Shown here: piece after piece, positions 24,639-35,011 of the stretch | Numbering within the stretch: position 1 is the stretch's first letter | Layout of the letters: each line of letters starts with the position of its first letter | From: Mesostigma viride | Lineage: Eukaryota; Streptophyta; Mesostigmatophyceae; Mesostigmatales; Mesostigmataceae | DNA length: 64,000 nt | NCBI GenBank assembly: GCA_009746045.1 | Contig: RPFO01000213.1 | Span: 11,197,593-11,261,592, forward strand | Direction of reading: 5' to 3' | Position numbers and translations under genes: made by a program | The notes under the pieces: generated by a model | Told to the model about the DNA's origin: nothing | Databases searched by the model: none | What the model saw: the letters and a program-made list of their open reading frames with translations, nothing else

Positions 24639-27600
24639 CTTCCCCCCCATCTCCTCCCTTTCCCCCCCCCCCCCCCCCCCCTTCTCCCTCGCTCTCGGCC
24701 TCCCTCATTACCCATCCCCATCCCCACCACCGTCACGGTCACCAGGGCGCCCACTTCAGCATCGAGTACTACATCCCCCTGCGCGCGTTCCTGGTGATCG
24801 CGCTCAACCGCAACATGCGCGACTCGCTCGCTATGTTCACGCGCTCGCTCGCCGACGCGCGCGACGTGCTGCTGCTTATTGGCCTCATCATCCTGCTCGG
24901 CGGCATATTCGGCTGCATCCTATTCGGCCGCTCGCTCAACGCGGACGCGTTCGAGGACTCGTTCGCCGACATCGGCCGCTCCGCCATCACCATGTTCATC
25001 CTCATATCCACGGGTGCGTGGATGCAGGGGCCCCCTGGACGCCTTAGAAGGGCTTTCACCGTGGCCACATGTCACTTCTAAAGCGTTTGACTATGTAGGA
25101 CCGGCGCGACAGTCCCCCTGTAGGACGTGCATGACCCATAAAAAGGCTGAATTGAGTAATCAATATAATGGCCATGGTACATACTATTCATAAAGTATAA
25201 TATAGTACATAGGTATATTATTTTCTGTGTATGTACTTGCACTCATGCGCAGGGTTATGCAGAAAGAGGTATGCCCCAGAGAACACGTATAGAGAGGGTA
25301 GAGCCGTTGCCCTGTCACCGTGGCGTTGTGGATAGCTTTACTGGAATTACTTGCGCAAAAGTGAAATGTACGTACAAATCTTTGCGAGCAGAATTCTGAC
25401 CCTGTATCTGTCCCCGCTTTCGCCCCCGTTTCCTCCCATGCTCCCCCCCCACACACACACACAGGCGAGAACTATGCGGAGGTGGTGTACCCTGCGTCGC
25501 TAACGTACCCGGGCGCGGTGGCCTTCTTCATCTTCTGGTCTACCATCGGCCTCCTGCTGCTGCTGGCCCTCACCATCGGCACACTGCAGGAGTCGTTCGG
25601 ACACCTGGCGCACGAGAACCGCATCACGCGGCGGTACGTGGGTGAGCGGTGTAGAGCACACCAGGTCACGTGACGCCATATTGGTTTGTCTGGCCGACGC
25701 TACGGGGTGGTTTGTCTGGTCGGGGGTATATCTCGCTAGATTTCTGGCCTGCGTGGGTTGTCTCATTCTGCGTTGATGTCTGGCCTTCATGCCCATGCCC
25801 ATTTCCTTTGCAGGTGGTTTGTGGATGTGTAAGTGCCCATACACATTTTCGCTATGCCCTGATGACATTACTCTATTGGCTCACACTGCGGTACATATGG
25901 GGGTGTGCATGCTAATGGAGGTGGTGGATGTACTTGTAGGTTGCTCATGTAGGTCCTAAGTCTAGGTCCGCATCCACTCTTACTTTTTTCACTGCACCCC
26001 CCCCTATGGCTGCATGCCAACCCCATTCACCCACATCCGCAGGGTCTACTATCGCATGGCGGTCGCGGCGGCGTTTGCGCTCGTGGACGTGGATGGGTCA
26101 GGGTCCCTGGACGAGGACGAGGTGGTCAACTTCATGAGGCTCTACCGCCCGGGCTCCGAGGAGCAGCGGCTGCGCGAGGCGTTTGGGCGCGAGGCGTGGC
26201 GGGAGGCCATCATGCAGCGGCAGGCGGCGCGTGCGGCGGCCGCGCATGGGCACGCCCCCGGCGCCAGCAACTTCAGCAAGGGGGCGCGCTCGCCGCGCGC
26301 ACTCTCTGTCAATGGCGGCGGCAGCCTCCGCGCATGGTCCCTGCAGCCGATCCAGGAGGCCAAGGCCCCGGGCATGGCCATGTCGCCCGTGATGGCGGTT
26401 CCGGATGTCAGTCACAAGCACCCCGGCAGTGGCGGCGACTACAGTAGTAACGGTCACTCGGGCGCATTCATCGGTGTGGCGGGTCAGGCGATGGCGAGGC
26501 CTCTGCAGGGGGGCACAGAGGCCCCCGGCTATGGCGTGCCGAGGGACGTGGTGGTGCTTCATCACAAGGCCGCGGGGGTTGGGGCGCTGGACAAGGGCCC
26601 CTTGAACAGGGTCTCCAAGGAAATGGCGGGCGGGCATGCCAATGGCCACTCCGAGAGCTCCCCCACGGACCCCGGTGCCTGGACGGAGAACAGCGCGGGT
26701 CCCGTGGGCCGGTCCAGTCTCGACGCCGGCAGCGGTGGCGCGGGCCTGGCCATGGCGGACCACGGCCGGCGGGCCAGCTGGGACAATTCTGGCGCACGCA
26801 TTCTAGAACCGGGCAAGGCGACCCCTTATGTTGCCGGGGGTGCGGGCGTATCGACAGCTGGCCACGGGAGCCGTGGCAGCGACCAGCATCTGCACGATCC
26901 ACCCCCCTTGGAGGAGGGCGAGAGCGGCATGCTCAGCGGAGCGCCCTTCATGCGTGAATCCAGTCGGTTTAGCAGCGGTGGCCCCTCCGACGCCACCCCC
27001 GGCAAGGCCACCCCTCAGATGCCATCATCCGGCACCAAGACAAGCCCTGGAAATGCCACGAGGGGCGAACCCGCAGGGGATGTCCATGTGGGCGCTTTTG
27101 TTTCCCCCCCCGCAACCTCCCCCTCCTCGATCTCGCTCGCGCGCGTGGTCCGCCTCGTCCCCGAGGCCATGGGCGCGCTGCTGTCCCCCCGGTACGTTCG
27201 CCAGCAGGAGGAGGAGGCGCGCGTGCCCGTGACCCGATCGCGCTCGGTGCGGCCGCAAGAACTATTCGGGGCGTACGGCAGCTTCCGCCGCTCGCCCTCG
27301 TCTTCATCGGCCGAGGACAGCGAGGCGCTGTTGCGGGCAGAGCCCAGCCCGGGGCTGTTTGGTCCCGGGAGCTCGAACGATGGAAACGGGGAGCCGTTGG
27401 AGGGCAGAGCCATGACGGGCGACGGCAGCGCGCGCGGGATGTTCTCGGCGGGGTCCTCGTTCAGCTACTCTCTGGCCACGCCGGGCAGCGACGGCCGCAC
27501 GAGCATGGATCTGCCCCTCATCGCCCGCGACGCCTCCTTCTCCGACAAGGTGCCCAGGGACGCGTCCAGCAGGGAGGAGGGCGTCCCCACGACCGCGCCG

Positions 27601-28873
27601 GCCAGGGGCGCCCATGCCAAGGACGGCTCGGGCGGCTCGGGTGCCAGCCACGCGACGCGAGCGAGTGGCGACTCGGTCACGTTCTCCACCCACGAGGCGG
27701 CGCTCAGCTTCTCCCACAGAGTGGCCAGGGCGAGCGAGGCGGCGGGGGCACAGTATGCCGCGGGGGTCGCGACGGCCGCGCCGGGTGGGGACCCGCTGCC
27801 CAAGCCATCGACGATCTTACCACTGCTGCTGCCGCCGCCGGATCAAGCCGGCAAGGTGCCGCGCGGGCTGAGGCACGCGGAGCTCCGGGATGGGGGTGAG
27901 GCACCAGAACTAGTCTCGCCTGTCGCCAACGGGCAGCGCCACAACCCCGCCCACCACCACCACCACCACCACCAGTTGAGCCTTGGTAGTGCGCGCTCGA
28001 TCGCCCCCTTGATCCCTGGCAAGATGTCCTCGTCCTCCCTGGGCACAACTGGCACGGCAGGCAGCCTCGACCTGGGCTCGTGTGCGCCTGAGGACGAGGG
28101 CATGATCGAGGACGAGTTCGGGTATAGGTATAGTAACCGCTCGTACAATGACCGGTATCCCAGTAACAACCATGGCATTGACAAGAAGGCGCAGCGGGAC
28201 GACGGCCGCCCGACGGTCTCGATCGCCGGATTCACGCGGCTGCTAGAGGACAACTCGCTCAAGCTGCGGCGCGCGCGGTCGCACATGCACCTGCAGCGGC
28301 TGCTGCAGGGCCTCCTGGGCTCCCGCTCCTTCCGCGTGCTGGAGATGCTTTTCCTCATCGTCCACATCTTTAGCGGTGCCTGCTACGGGATCAACATCGC
28401 CGCGCTCAAGTGGTCGTCCAGCAGCGGCGCGGGCGGCCAGGACGACACGCGCGCGCTCCCGGTCGACGGCATCAACTTCTTTCTGACCATGTTCTTCCTC
28501 GCGCGCGTCGGGCTCACCGTGATCGCCTACGGTGCGTGCTAATGTTAGTGCGGCGGCAAGATTTTAGCACTGCCATATATAATTATATTTTTCGTGAACG
28601 GTATGCCTTTTGGTTTTCGCACTGCTATCGCGGCACTGTGGTACGTTGCGACAACATCCTTTAGTGTATGTCCAGGGTTCGGGGTTTAGGGCTTACGGTT
28701 CAGGGTTTACGGTTTGGGGTTCAGGTTATAGTTTGGGGTTCAGGTTATAGGGCGCAGCGGAGTGTGACCAACTGCTGCTTGTATGACGTGGTAGTCTTTG
28801 ATTAGTTAGAAGCGATTGGCCGGCGAATACGTTCTGACACCCACCCACCGCGGATCATCTTGATTTCATTTAA

Positions 28874-28949
<76 letters not shown>

Positions 28950-30149
28950 CCCCCCCCTGCCCCCAACACTTCTTGCCCCCCCCCCCCCCCTTTTGCCCAG
29001 GCCCCGTCGAGTACTGGTGGTACCACATGTACCGCCGCCGGCTGCACGGCAACAACACGCTGGGGGGCGAGCGCGCGGCGCGGTCGCCTGAGGACACGTT
29101 CCGCCGCCGCGGTCTCGCGCTGCTGGCAGTGGTCACCATCATCCTCCTGGCCACGTCCCTGGGCACGGGCCTGGAGAAGCCCGAGCTGCGCCGCCTGGCG
29201 CTCGTCATCTCCACCCTGCGTGTGTTCCTCCAGGTACCCTCCCTGCGCCACCTCCTGTACACGGTCTACGTCGTGTTCAACGTTCTGCTCGGGCTGCTGC
29301 CCTTTCTGGGCGTCGTCATGTACGTGTACGCGGTGTGGGGGGTCATGCTCTTCCGGGGCGCGGAGCGGCAGGTCGGGCTCAAGGACTCGACCGCGGGGTC
29401 GTTTGAGAACCTCGCCGAGGCGATGCTGCAGCTGTACCAGCTGCTGGTGAGTGGCGCGACCTTGCTTGTAGTCGCGCGATGTGCATACTACTGCTGCAAG
29501 GTTCTGCATGTTGTTGTACCTTACAGCTGAGTGACTGAGGCGCACCCGCGTGCTCCTATTGGCTCAATTTTATACCAGCGGCAGGGAAGTGGCGCGCCTT
29601 TTTTGTTCCCCTTCATTATCAGCTCAACCTTAACGTTGGCCATCTCCGGGTGTTTTTTTTGTGTGTACTTTGGGAAAAAGGGGAGGGGGGGGGGGGCCTT
29701 GCGAAGCCGTGGAGCCGGGGGATCAAGGATTGGCGAGATCATGGCTTGCCTCCAACATCATCGCTACTAACTGAGCCAACCCTCTTTCAGTGGAGCGCCT
29801 TGCGAAGCCGTAGCATTGCTGCACGGGATGGCTTGTCTCTTGCGGCATGAGACGGCTTGTCATGGCAGGCTTCTTGCTGCATGAGACAAGTGGCGGTTGT
29901 GAATGCACTGGTTCGAGTTTGATATAAACTCACTCTTCTGTCAACATCTGATCACACTCACCTCAGGCCTGTGTGCTTTTTCACTTAATGACCTACTGCT
30001 CCCCGCTCCTATTTTTTTGGCACTTTACCGTGCTTGTGCACTTGCCACTTGCCAGTGCTGGTGCATGCCGTGAGCACCTTCATCGTTTCTGTACATGTAC
30101 CTATTTACATGTATGTAATGGACACCTCGTCGACGTCCACACACACACA

Positions 30150-30208
<59 letters not shown>

Positions 30209-30630
30209 TCCATCCCTGCCCCAACACCATGCAACACCATATCTCCGCCACCACCACCACTGCATGCATCACTTACGGACATCACCCCCATGCTCCCCAC
30301 GACCAATACATACCGATCCCTGACCCCCCCACCCCCCACCCCCCCCTTCCACACACACAACAGCTGGGCGAGTCATGGAATGATGTCATGTACGACGCGA
30401 TCAAGAAGACGGACTGGTCCTACTGCGTCTACTTCCTCTCCTACATCATGCTCGTCACGCTCATGCTGGCCAACCTCATCCTGGGCGTCGTGCTCCAGGC
30501 CTTCTCCACGCTGCACAAGCACCGCAACCTCTCGCTCGCGCAGGCCTCACGGCTCGTGCGCGCCGAGGAGGAGTGGTTGCCGGGGGACGAGTCAGTCTCC
30601 CACAGCGTGCGCAGGCCCTCCGCCGGATAA
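14718..30630 (+). CDS. Receptor-channel: two TM-dCache-TM modules fused to an EF-hand two-pore (TPC/half-CaV) cation channel
   Basis: Exons inferred from GT..AG sites: 14718-14863, 15027-15204, 16574-17849, 18535-19303, 20234-20935, 21254-23183, 23592-24107, 24746-25013, 25465-25633, 26043-28531, 29001-29446 and 30364-30630. They total 9156 nt, or 3051 residues, with phases consistent at every junction. The ATG at 14718 follows an in-frame TAA. Order: TM1 (21-45), dCache 1, TM2 (about 535-555), cytosolic loop with about 14 glutamines, TM3 (738-757), dCache 2, TM4 (1254-1285), cytosolic loop, channel repeat I (about 1690-1980), EF-hand loop (2000-2011), low-complexity linker of about 730 residues, and channel repeat II (about 2745-3010). 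The channel-EF-hand-channel order is that of plant TPC1. The Cache modules suggest ligand sensing outside the cytosol coupled to cation, probably Ca2+, entry. The fusion is deduced from DNA only. An alternative is two adjacent genes, but no stop or start separates the parts. Confidence 0.75.
18181..18228. repeat. (CA)n/(CCA)n tract in intron 3
   Basis: Mixed CA and CCA repeats about 300 bp before the exon 4 acceptor. Confidence 0.9.
19284..19431 (+). repeat. Four tandem 37-bp copies that duplicate the exon 4 splice donor
   Basis: Units at 19284, 19321, 19358 and 19395, each carrying ...AACAGCTTCTTCCT|GTGAGTGAGG. The donor GT therefore recurs at 19304, 19341, 19378 and 19415. Only the first preserves the reading frame into exon 5. 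Reading past it meets TGA at once. Confidence 0.95.
21188..21249. repeat. (CA)n tract abutting the exon 6 acceptor
   Basis: About 30 CA units end only a few bases before the CAG acceptor at 21253, so the repeat stands in for the pyrimidine tract. Runs of C precede it. Confidence 0.95.
24139..24300. repeat. 15-bp minisatellite just after the exon 7 donor
   Basis: About ten copies of GGCCACAYGTTAGAT, with C and T variants mostly alternating to give a 30-bp higher-order unit. It begins about 30 bp inside intron 7. The frame stays open through it, but the splice phase places it outside the coding sequence. Confidence 0.9.
24546..24680. repeat. (CA)n tract and poly-C in intron 7
   Basis: About 45 CA units followed by long C runs, ending about 65 bp before the exon 8 acceptor at 24745. 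Confidence 0.95.
26043..26200 (+). other. EF-hand between the two channel repeats
   Basis: The loop at 26086-26121 reads DVDGSGSLDEDE, with acidic or oxygen ligands at positions 1, 3, 5, 7, 9 and 12, a complete Ca2+ site. It directly follows S6 of repeat I, as in plant TPC1, where cytosolic Ca2+ gates the channel. The second EF-hand of plant TPC1 is not recognisable here. Confidence 0.85.
26201..28290 (+). other. Very long low-complexity inter-repeat linker
   Basis: About 700 residues rich in Ser, Gly, Pro and Ala with scattered RS-type basic-serine motifs and a run of eight or more histidines (27952-27975). No folded domain was recognised. In TPCs this linker is usually only one to two hundred residues. 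The many serines next to basic residues suggest phosphorylation, but that is inference. Confidence 0.6.
28670..28750 (+). repeat. Degenerate GGGTTTAGGG-like repeats in intron 10
   Basis: Repeated variants of GGTTTAGGG, GGTTCAGGG and GGTTTACGG. They resemble a decayed interstitial telomeric tract. Confidence 0.45.
28874..28949. repeat. (CA)n tract in intron 10
   Basis: About 38 CA units, then C-rich DNA up to the acceptor at 29000. Confidence 0.95.
30139..30207. repeat. (CA)n tract in intron 11
   Basis: About 33 CA units about 155 bp before the exon 12 acceptor. A shorter ACACAC run ends three bases before that acceptor. Confidence 0.95.
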
Positions 30631-31002
30631 GCGCGAGGTCTTCATGGCGACTGATATGTTATGATGGGGCGACTGGTATACTTTACTATGACTGCCAGAC
30701 GCAATCATATCCTGTGTTGGTAGACATTTTTCGTTCATTTGAGCTGGACAAAAACATTCTAGCCCAGCTTGTTGTTTGTTGATGATTAGGAGGGGAGGGG
30801 GGGAAGAAGGGAGGGAGGGAGGGGAGGGAAGTTTGGGGGTATTTATTATTGGCATTTTGGCCTTCACCACGAGGATATTATGCAGACTTGTGATGGGCCA
30901 ACAGTTCTTTTGGCATGGACCACACAAACCCGTGCTACTCATCGACATTTCGATGAGACAATTTCACTACTAAACAATTGGCAATGTGGTAATAATGTTG
31001 CT
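30631..31002. other. 3' flank of the channel gene
   Basis: Should hold the 3' untranslated region and polyadenylation site. I see no unambiguous signal. A purine-rich (GGGA)n stretch lies at 30789-30830. Confidence 0.4.
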
Positions 31003-32950
31003 ACTGATTAATTAATTAATTAATAGACACGTGACTGCGTCACGTGAGCATAAGTCCTCAGTGGGAGGGGAACATGGGATGGAATGGATTAATTAATTAA
31101 TTATAAACATAACTCCGTTGGGAGTATATGTAGCACATATCCCGGAGAAGGGGCATATGGCTTTTAATACATTCTGGGCTACTTCCTGCGAGAGTGGAAT
31201 GTAAGCAACACTTGTCGCGTTTGCGTGCCATTATATCCTAGCCTATCATGCACTTGGAAGGCATATCCATAGCAATAGAGTACTCTTGTGTGTGATCCAC
31301 TATATCTGCCTGTCATGAAGGTGGTGGTGCCGTCAAGGACCACACCTATCATCACCACTTAATTAAAACGAGCGAACAACGACCACCATGGCCGCTGCGC
31401 TGCTCCTAAATACCTCCAAAAATCCCGGCATCCATGCGCTGTCGCATTTGCCAGCAAGCCGCCTGACGTGCAGTTAGACTGCCAGCAAAATGCAGAGCAA
31501 GTCTGTTCGACAACCACGTGCGAGCCAGCACACCGCACACTACGATCTGCGTATCTAGCTTTGTCAGATGGACTGAACATCATTCCGTCTGAACAATACA
31601 AAAGATTCATAACTGCCAAATGTCACGCACCGGAATATTGCGCAAGCCACCAAGGCTTTGCGCCCCAAAGTCTTGCGCCTGAACCTAAGTCAGGTCACCT
31701 AAGACTGTCACTCTAGAAATTCAGGCCTTTCCGGCGCGGCGCTCCACACCGGCCCAAGGAACAAAGCCTGCGGCCTACTGAATCGGAACCAACCAAACGT
31801 CGGTAACGATTCCGAACCGCGTAACTTCTTGAGTGCACGGACGTAAATGATCACGGACGTGACACACTTGCTCTAGGTGCCTCAAGGGCACCGGCACCAC
31901 CATGCTGTCTCGGGTTCAACCCAACTAAGGGGATCATGGCACGGGGGAGGAAGATAATCATGGCTATACAAGGGCTAGGGCATGGCTTCTCGACAGAGAG
32001 CATCTCTCTGCATAGGCATAGCATGTGCTGGTTGTCTCTTTGATAGCATGGCTAAATTCTTAATGCAACATCCATGGGGGTCCCATTATAGGCATGGCTA
32101 GGCTAAATTCTGAAGGCAACATCCATGGGGGCCATTATGGGCGCACATGTGCGTGGGCCACATACATGCTAAGCTAAGCCTGACTAATCTACACTGCTGG
32201 TATGGATTCCCTAGTCTGAGGTGGCAGGAGGGGGCTGCCAGGGCTTGTGGTCAACGTGGATGACCGCCCCCCTCCAGTATACCGGCTTCCCCCCTGCGCT
32301 CTGCCGGAGCTGAAGGTAGGTCGGCCATAGCTCGCGTCGCCGCTGTTGCTGGGCCAGGGTCAAGTCGTCGTCCAGCGTGAAGCGAGTCCTCGAGAGCTTC
32401 TTGCGGCATTTAAGGAACGCCAGTTTGTCCGCCATGTACTTAAGGTGAGGAGCACGGGTGCCGGGCCAGCCTTCCCCCGCGCGCGGGGGAGGCGGACAGC
32501 CGACATGTCCAGCTCACCAGTGAGTAGCATGGGGGCAAAAATGTCGCGCTTAAATGCCTCAAGAAGGCTCGTGGAGGTCTCACCTGCCGGCTGGTCGAAG
32601 TGCTTGACGATGACATTGTGGCTGCGCCGGCCGGGCGATGTCGGCTTCCTCGCGAAGGTCGAGGGCTTGTTGCTTGAGTTGTGCCGAGATGGTGGAGGTG
32701 GTGGAGGTGGTGTGCTGCTTAAGCAAGTCCGCCCAGGTGGAGGGAGCATCGGGCCAGCAGGCGCCGGCTGGGCGGCGATGTCCTTCACCGCCTGGGCGGT
32801 GAGGCCGGCGGTGCCATGCAAGCTCTCAAGGGCGGTGGCGGTGGCTTGAAGGCGTTGGTCGAGGTCGAGGAGCTGGGCTTTGATGTCGGCAGTGGAGGCG
32901 GAAATGGCAGTCAAGGTCAACCAGTTCTTTGCCGGCCACCGTGACAACTA
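31003..32950 (-). mobile_element. Truncated LINE with ORF1 but no ORF2
   Basis: Read on the minus strand: an ORF1 remnant (32947-32211), about 1.1 kb of 3' region, then a stem-loop of the ACTCCCAACGGAGT type (about 31100-31125) and (TTAA)n tails at 31084-31102 and 31008-31024. No endonuclease or reverse transcriptase sequence lies between ORF1 and the 3' end. The CACGTGACTGCGTCACGTG near 31028 is a separate small palindrome. The element's 5' limit is not clear. Confidence 0.5.
32211..32947 (-). pseudogene. LINE ORF1 protein remnant (frameshifted)
   Basis: The first part (to about 32460) has a helical, coiled-coil-like N-terminus and a proline-rich stretch. After a frameshift, the second part (ending at 32211) has KLAFLKCRKKL, FTLDDDLTLAQQQRR and a final basic/aromatic segment. 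The pattern 'R.L..T.F.LDDDLT.AQ..RR' matches the C-terminal domain of L1-type ORF1 proteins. It also matches ORF1 of the full-length LINE at 60955-62130 (DFSLDEDYTTAQLKARSAVW). ORF1 proteins bind RNA and act as chaperones in retrotransposition. Confidence 0.65.
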
Positions 32951-33845
32951 GACCCTTCAATGGGTTTTGCGGCTGTAGGTGTTTCTCATTTCATGAGATG
33001 TCACATCGTCCAATATCATACCTATGCTCATGGTTTGAGATGCACGCTTGCTGATGTGATCGCGGACCGTGGACGAGTTAATTATTTGTTTGTTTGTTTG
33101 TGAGTGAGTGAGCGAGTGTTTTTTGTTGTTGTTCGGGGCGCGCATGCACTATGGCGGCCCCGTTTGTTGTGCTCGGCAACCAGTATGTATCATTCGGCCG
33201 ATTTACCTTTGTGTTGGAGCAATCCGTTCATGGACTTGAGAGCGGTCGGCAGTCAGCGACAGAAGTGGTTACCCTATCATGGCTGCCATTGGACAGCATT
33301 TGCACACTACTTGCTCTTGCGATACCGGCACCCTGGCTGCGGCATGACTGTGCCTGCGCTGTTTGCCTTAGTATATACTGCCACTGTTGGTAGTGGCCGC
33401 TGGTAGCGCTCTGGTTCTCGTAGTGCATTCTAGGCATCACTAACAATTGCCTAGGATGCATTTCCATCCACAGAACTAACGTGATTAGGCCACAAATACG
33501 ATTGGCGTAGCATAGCTAATTGATGACTGCGTTACTGTGTACGCGCTGCCTGAGCAAGTGTTGGTATCATGTGACCCACTAGTCCATGTACCTGAACAAG
33601 TGAGCACTGCCAGTTTCAAGCTAATAAACGGTGAGACAACTAGCTGCGATGATATTTCCTGTTTTCTTTGTGTTTTCAAGCCCTGCAGGATTTTTTTTGT
33701 TGTGTTGATGCTTGGTGCAGACAATATTTGTATCTTTCGTGTAGTTAATTATTTTTCTAATGACATTAGCATAGTACTCCGTGGCATTCCCAGGTGCATG
33801 ACACGCAAGTACTTCCTTATGCTTGGTGTAAAAGAATAAAGAGCT
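32951..33845. other. Intergenic DNA with a dispersed repeat
   Basis: No gene recognised. Bases about 33700-33835 (ATTAGCATAGTACTC, GCATGACACGCAAGTACT) recur at 48400-48500 next to another LINE 3' end, so they belong to a dispersed element. Confidence 0.45.
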
Positions 33846-34499
33846 TTAACCCCTAAATGGGCGGAAATGCTGCCGATAAATCGGCAGTAACTCACCTATT
33901 TTGTAAACCAGCCCCTGTACAACCTAGCAATATCCAATGGCTGTCCTTGGGGGGCAAGCATGTCCATGAGTTGCCCTAAGCCATGATATATCACAACCTC
34001 ACATATATTCATCGTAGGCCATGTATAACTGCCGTCAAAGTCAGGGGGGTCAAGACGAGCGTTTTCATTTTTGGTAGAATGTGCATTTTGAATTATTATG
34101 TTGTAAGAGCTAGGCACCTACCACTTCAGGGATGATAAACAATTAGTTGCTGAACAGTTTGAGCCATTGGGGTCATCATTTGGGTGGGTATACCAGCAGT
34201 TACACCCAGTACAGCCCATAGGGGTACCGTTGGTAAAAAGCAACCAAGGGGGTAGGAGTGGGCATACTACCTACTAATACCTACTAATATGGCCCCCAAC
34301 CAGTGACTGGCCATACGCGATACGCGTCGTACGCGGCCCCAGGTGTATAATGTATAATACGCGGTGTATAATGTATTATACGCTGATCGTACGCTAACCG
34401 TTGAAAACCCCTTTTTTGGCATGATTTTGAGGGGTTTTCAACATTCTGAGCAACCAAGCATAGTCTGCTGGTGTTTTTCCATACCTTTTGCCTATACAT

Positions 34500-34697
34500 G
34501 ACATATATAGCATATTCAAGGAGTGTTGCCGGCTCCGGGAGGACCGGCTGGACCTGGAGGGCCAGCGGGCCCCATGGTCGGCGCGGACCTGGACGTCATA
34601 TTGGCGTCAGCGCTTGTCGGTGGCGCTGACTCGGGCCATGGCTGACATCATGCTCCGCCGTACGCGGGCTGATTTTGCGGTGCAGCAGGGCTATTAG
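34500..34697 (+). other. GC-rich coding-like fragment in the hAT element
   Basis: A short open frame (…LREDRLDLEGQ…, …RQRLSVALTRAMADIML…) that is GC-rich against AT-rich flanks. It could be an exon captured by the element. No family was recognised. Confidence 0.2.
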
Positions 34698-35011
34698 GTT
34701 CCTCCCGTTAGGCGTTTCCATTGGTCTTATCGTAGTATAGAGCTTTGACATGGCTCTGTATATAGGTTTATAGCTGGGCGTTTGCTTTGGTTTGAGTGAT
34801 TTCACTCTGCTGTAAGTAATTATATTTTTAATATATAGCATGACCTTGGCATTGCCATCACTACCTAAATACAAGCATAGTTTCTAACGGTCTAACTTGA
34901 CAGTTTCTCTTCAAAATCGAGACAACATGCAACTAAGTATCAATACCAGTATCAATGCACAACTCACTGGAAAGGATAATAAATTTGTAGAACTCAAGAT
35001 ATCAGCATGCA

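Larger units (their letters stand above)
23592..25633 (+). other. Channel repeat I (S1-S6) with first pore loop
   Basis: Exons 7-9. S1 is near WRLFLAGTLLVHLLVSFWL, S2 near LVIQFLELLCLFIES and S3 near VFDTAAVLLLALLITDW. S4 holds only a few arginines (LRAFLVIALNRNMRD). S5 is DVLLLIGLIILLGGIFGCI. The pore loop is TMFILISTGENYAEVVYP and S6 is FWSTIGLLLLLALTIGTL. The filter glutamate follows Thr-Gly as in calcium-channel repeats. An intron interrupts the filter Gly codon (25013/25465). The weak S4 suggests that repeat I is not the main voltage sensor. Confidence 0.75.
28291..30540 (+). other. Channel repeat II (S1-S6) with CaV-like pore loop
   Basis: End of exon 10 through exon 12. S1 is LEMLFLIVHIFSGACYGI and S2 is INFFLTMFFLARVGLTVIAYG. 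S3 is LALLAVVTIILLATSLGTG. S4 has regularly spaced arginines (LRRLALVISTLRVFLQVPSL). S5 is VLLGLLPFLGVVMYVYAVWG. The pore is QLYQLLLGESWNDVMYD and S6 is YIMLVTLMLANLILGVVL. The pore motif closely follows the TGEDWN.VMYD pattern of calcium-channel repeats. The intron between exons 11 and 12 falls inside the pore helix. Confidence 0.8.

Noticed and set aside
25500-25640. Exon 9 ending at the later donor GTGAGC (25636)
   Set aside because: That donor gives the wrong phase for exon 10. The GTACGT donor at 25634 joins in phase and gives the TPC-like S6-to-EF-hand sequence.
28670-28750. True telomere or chromosome end
   Set aside because: Short, degenerate and inside an intron with coding exons on both sides.
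31900-31935. tRNA-like GGTTCAACCC box
   Set aside because: No matching acceptor, D or anticodon arms could be folded around it.
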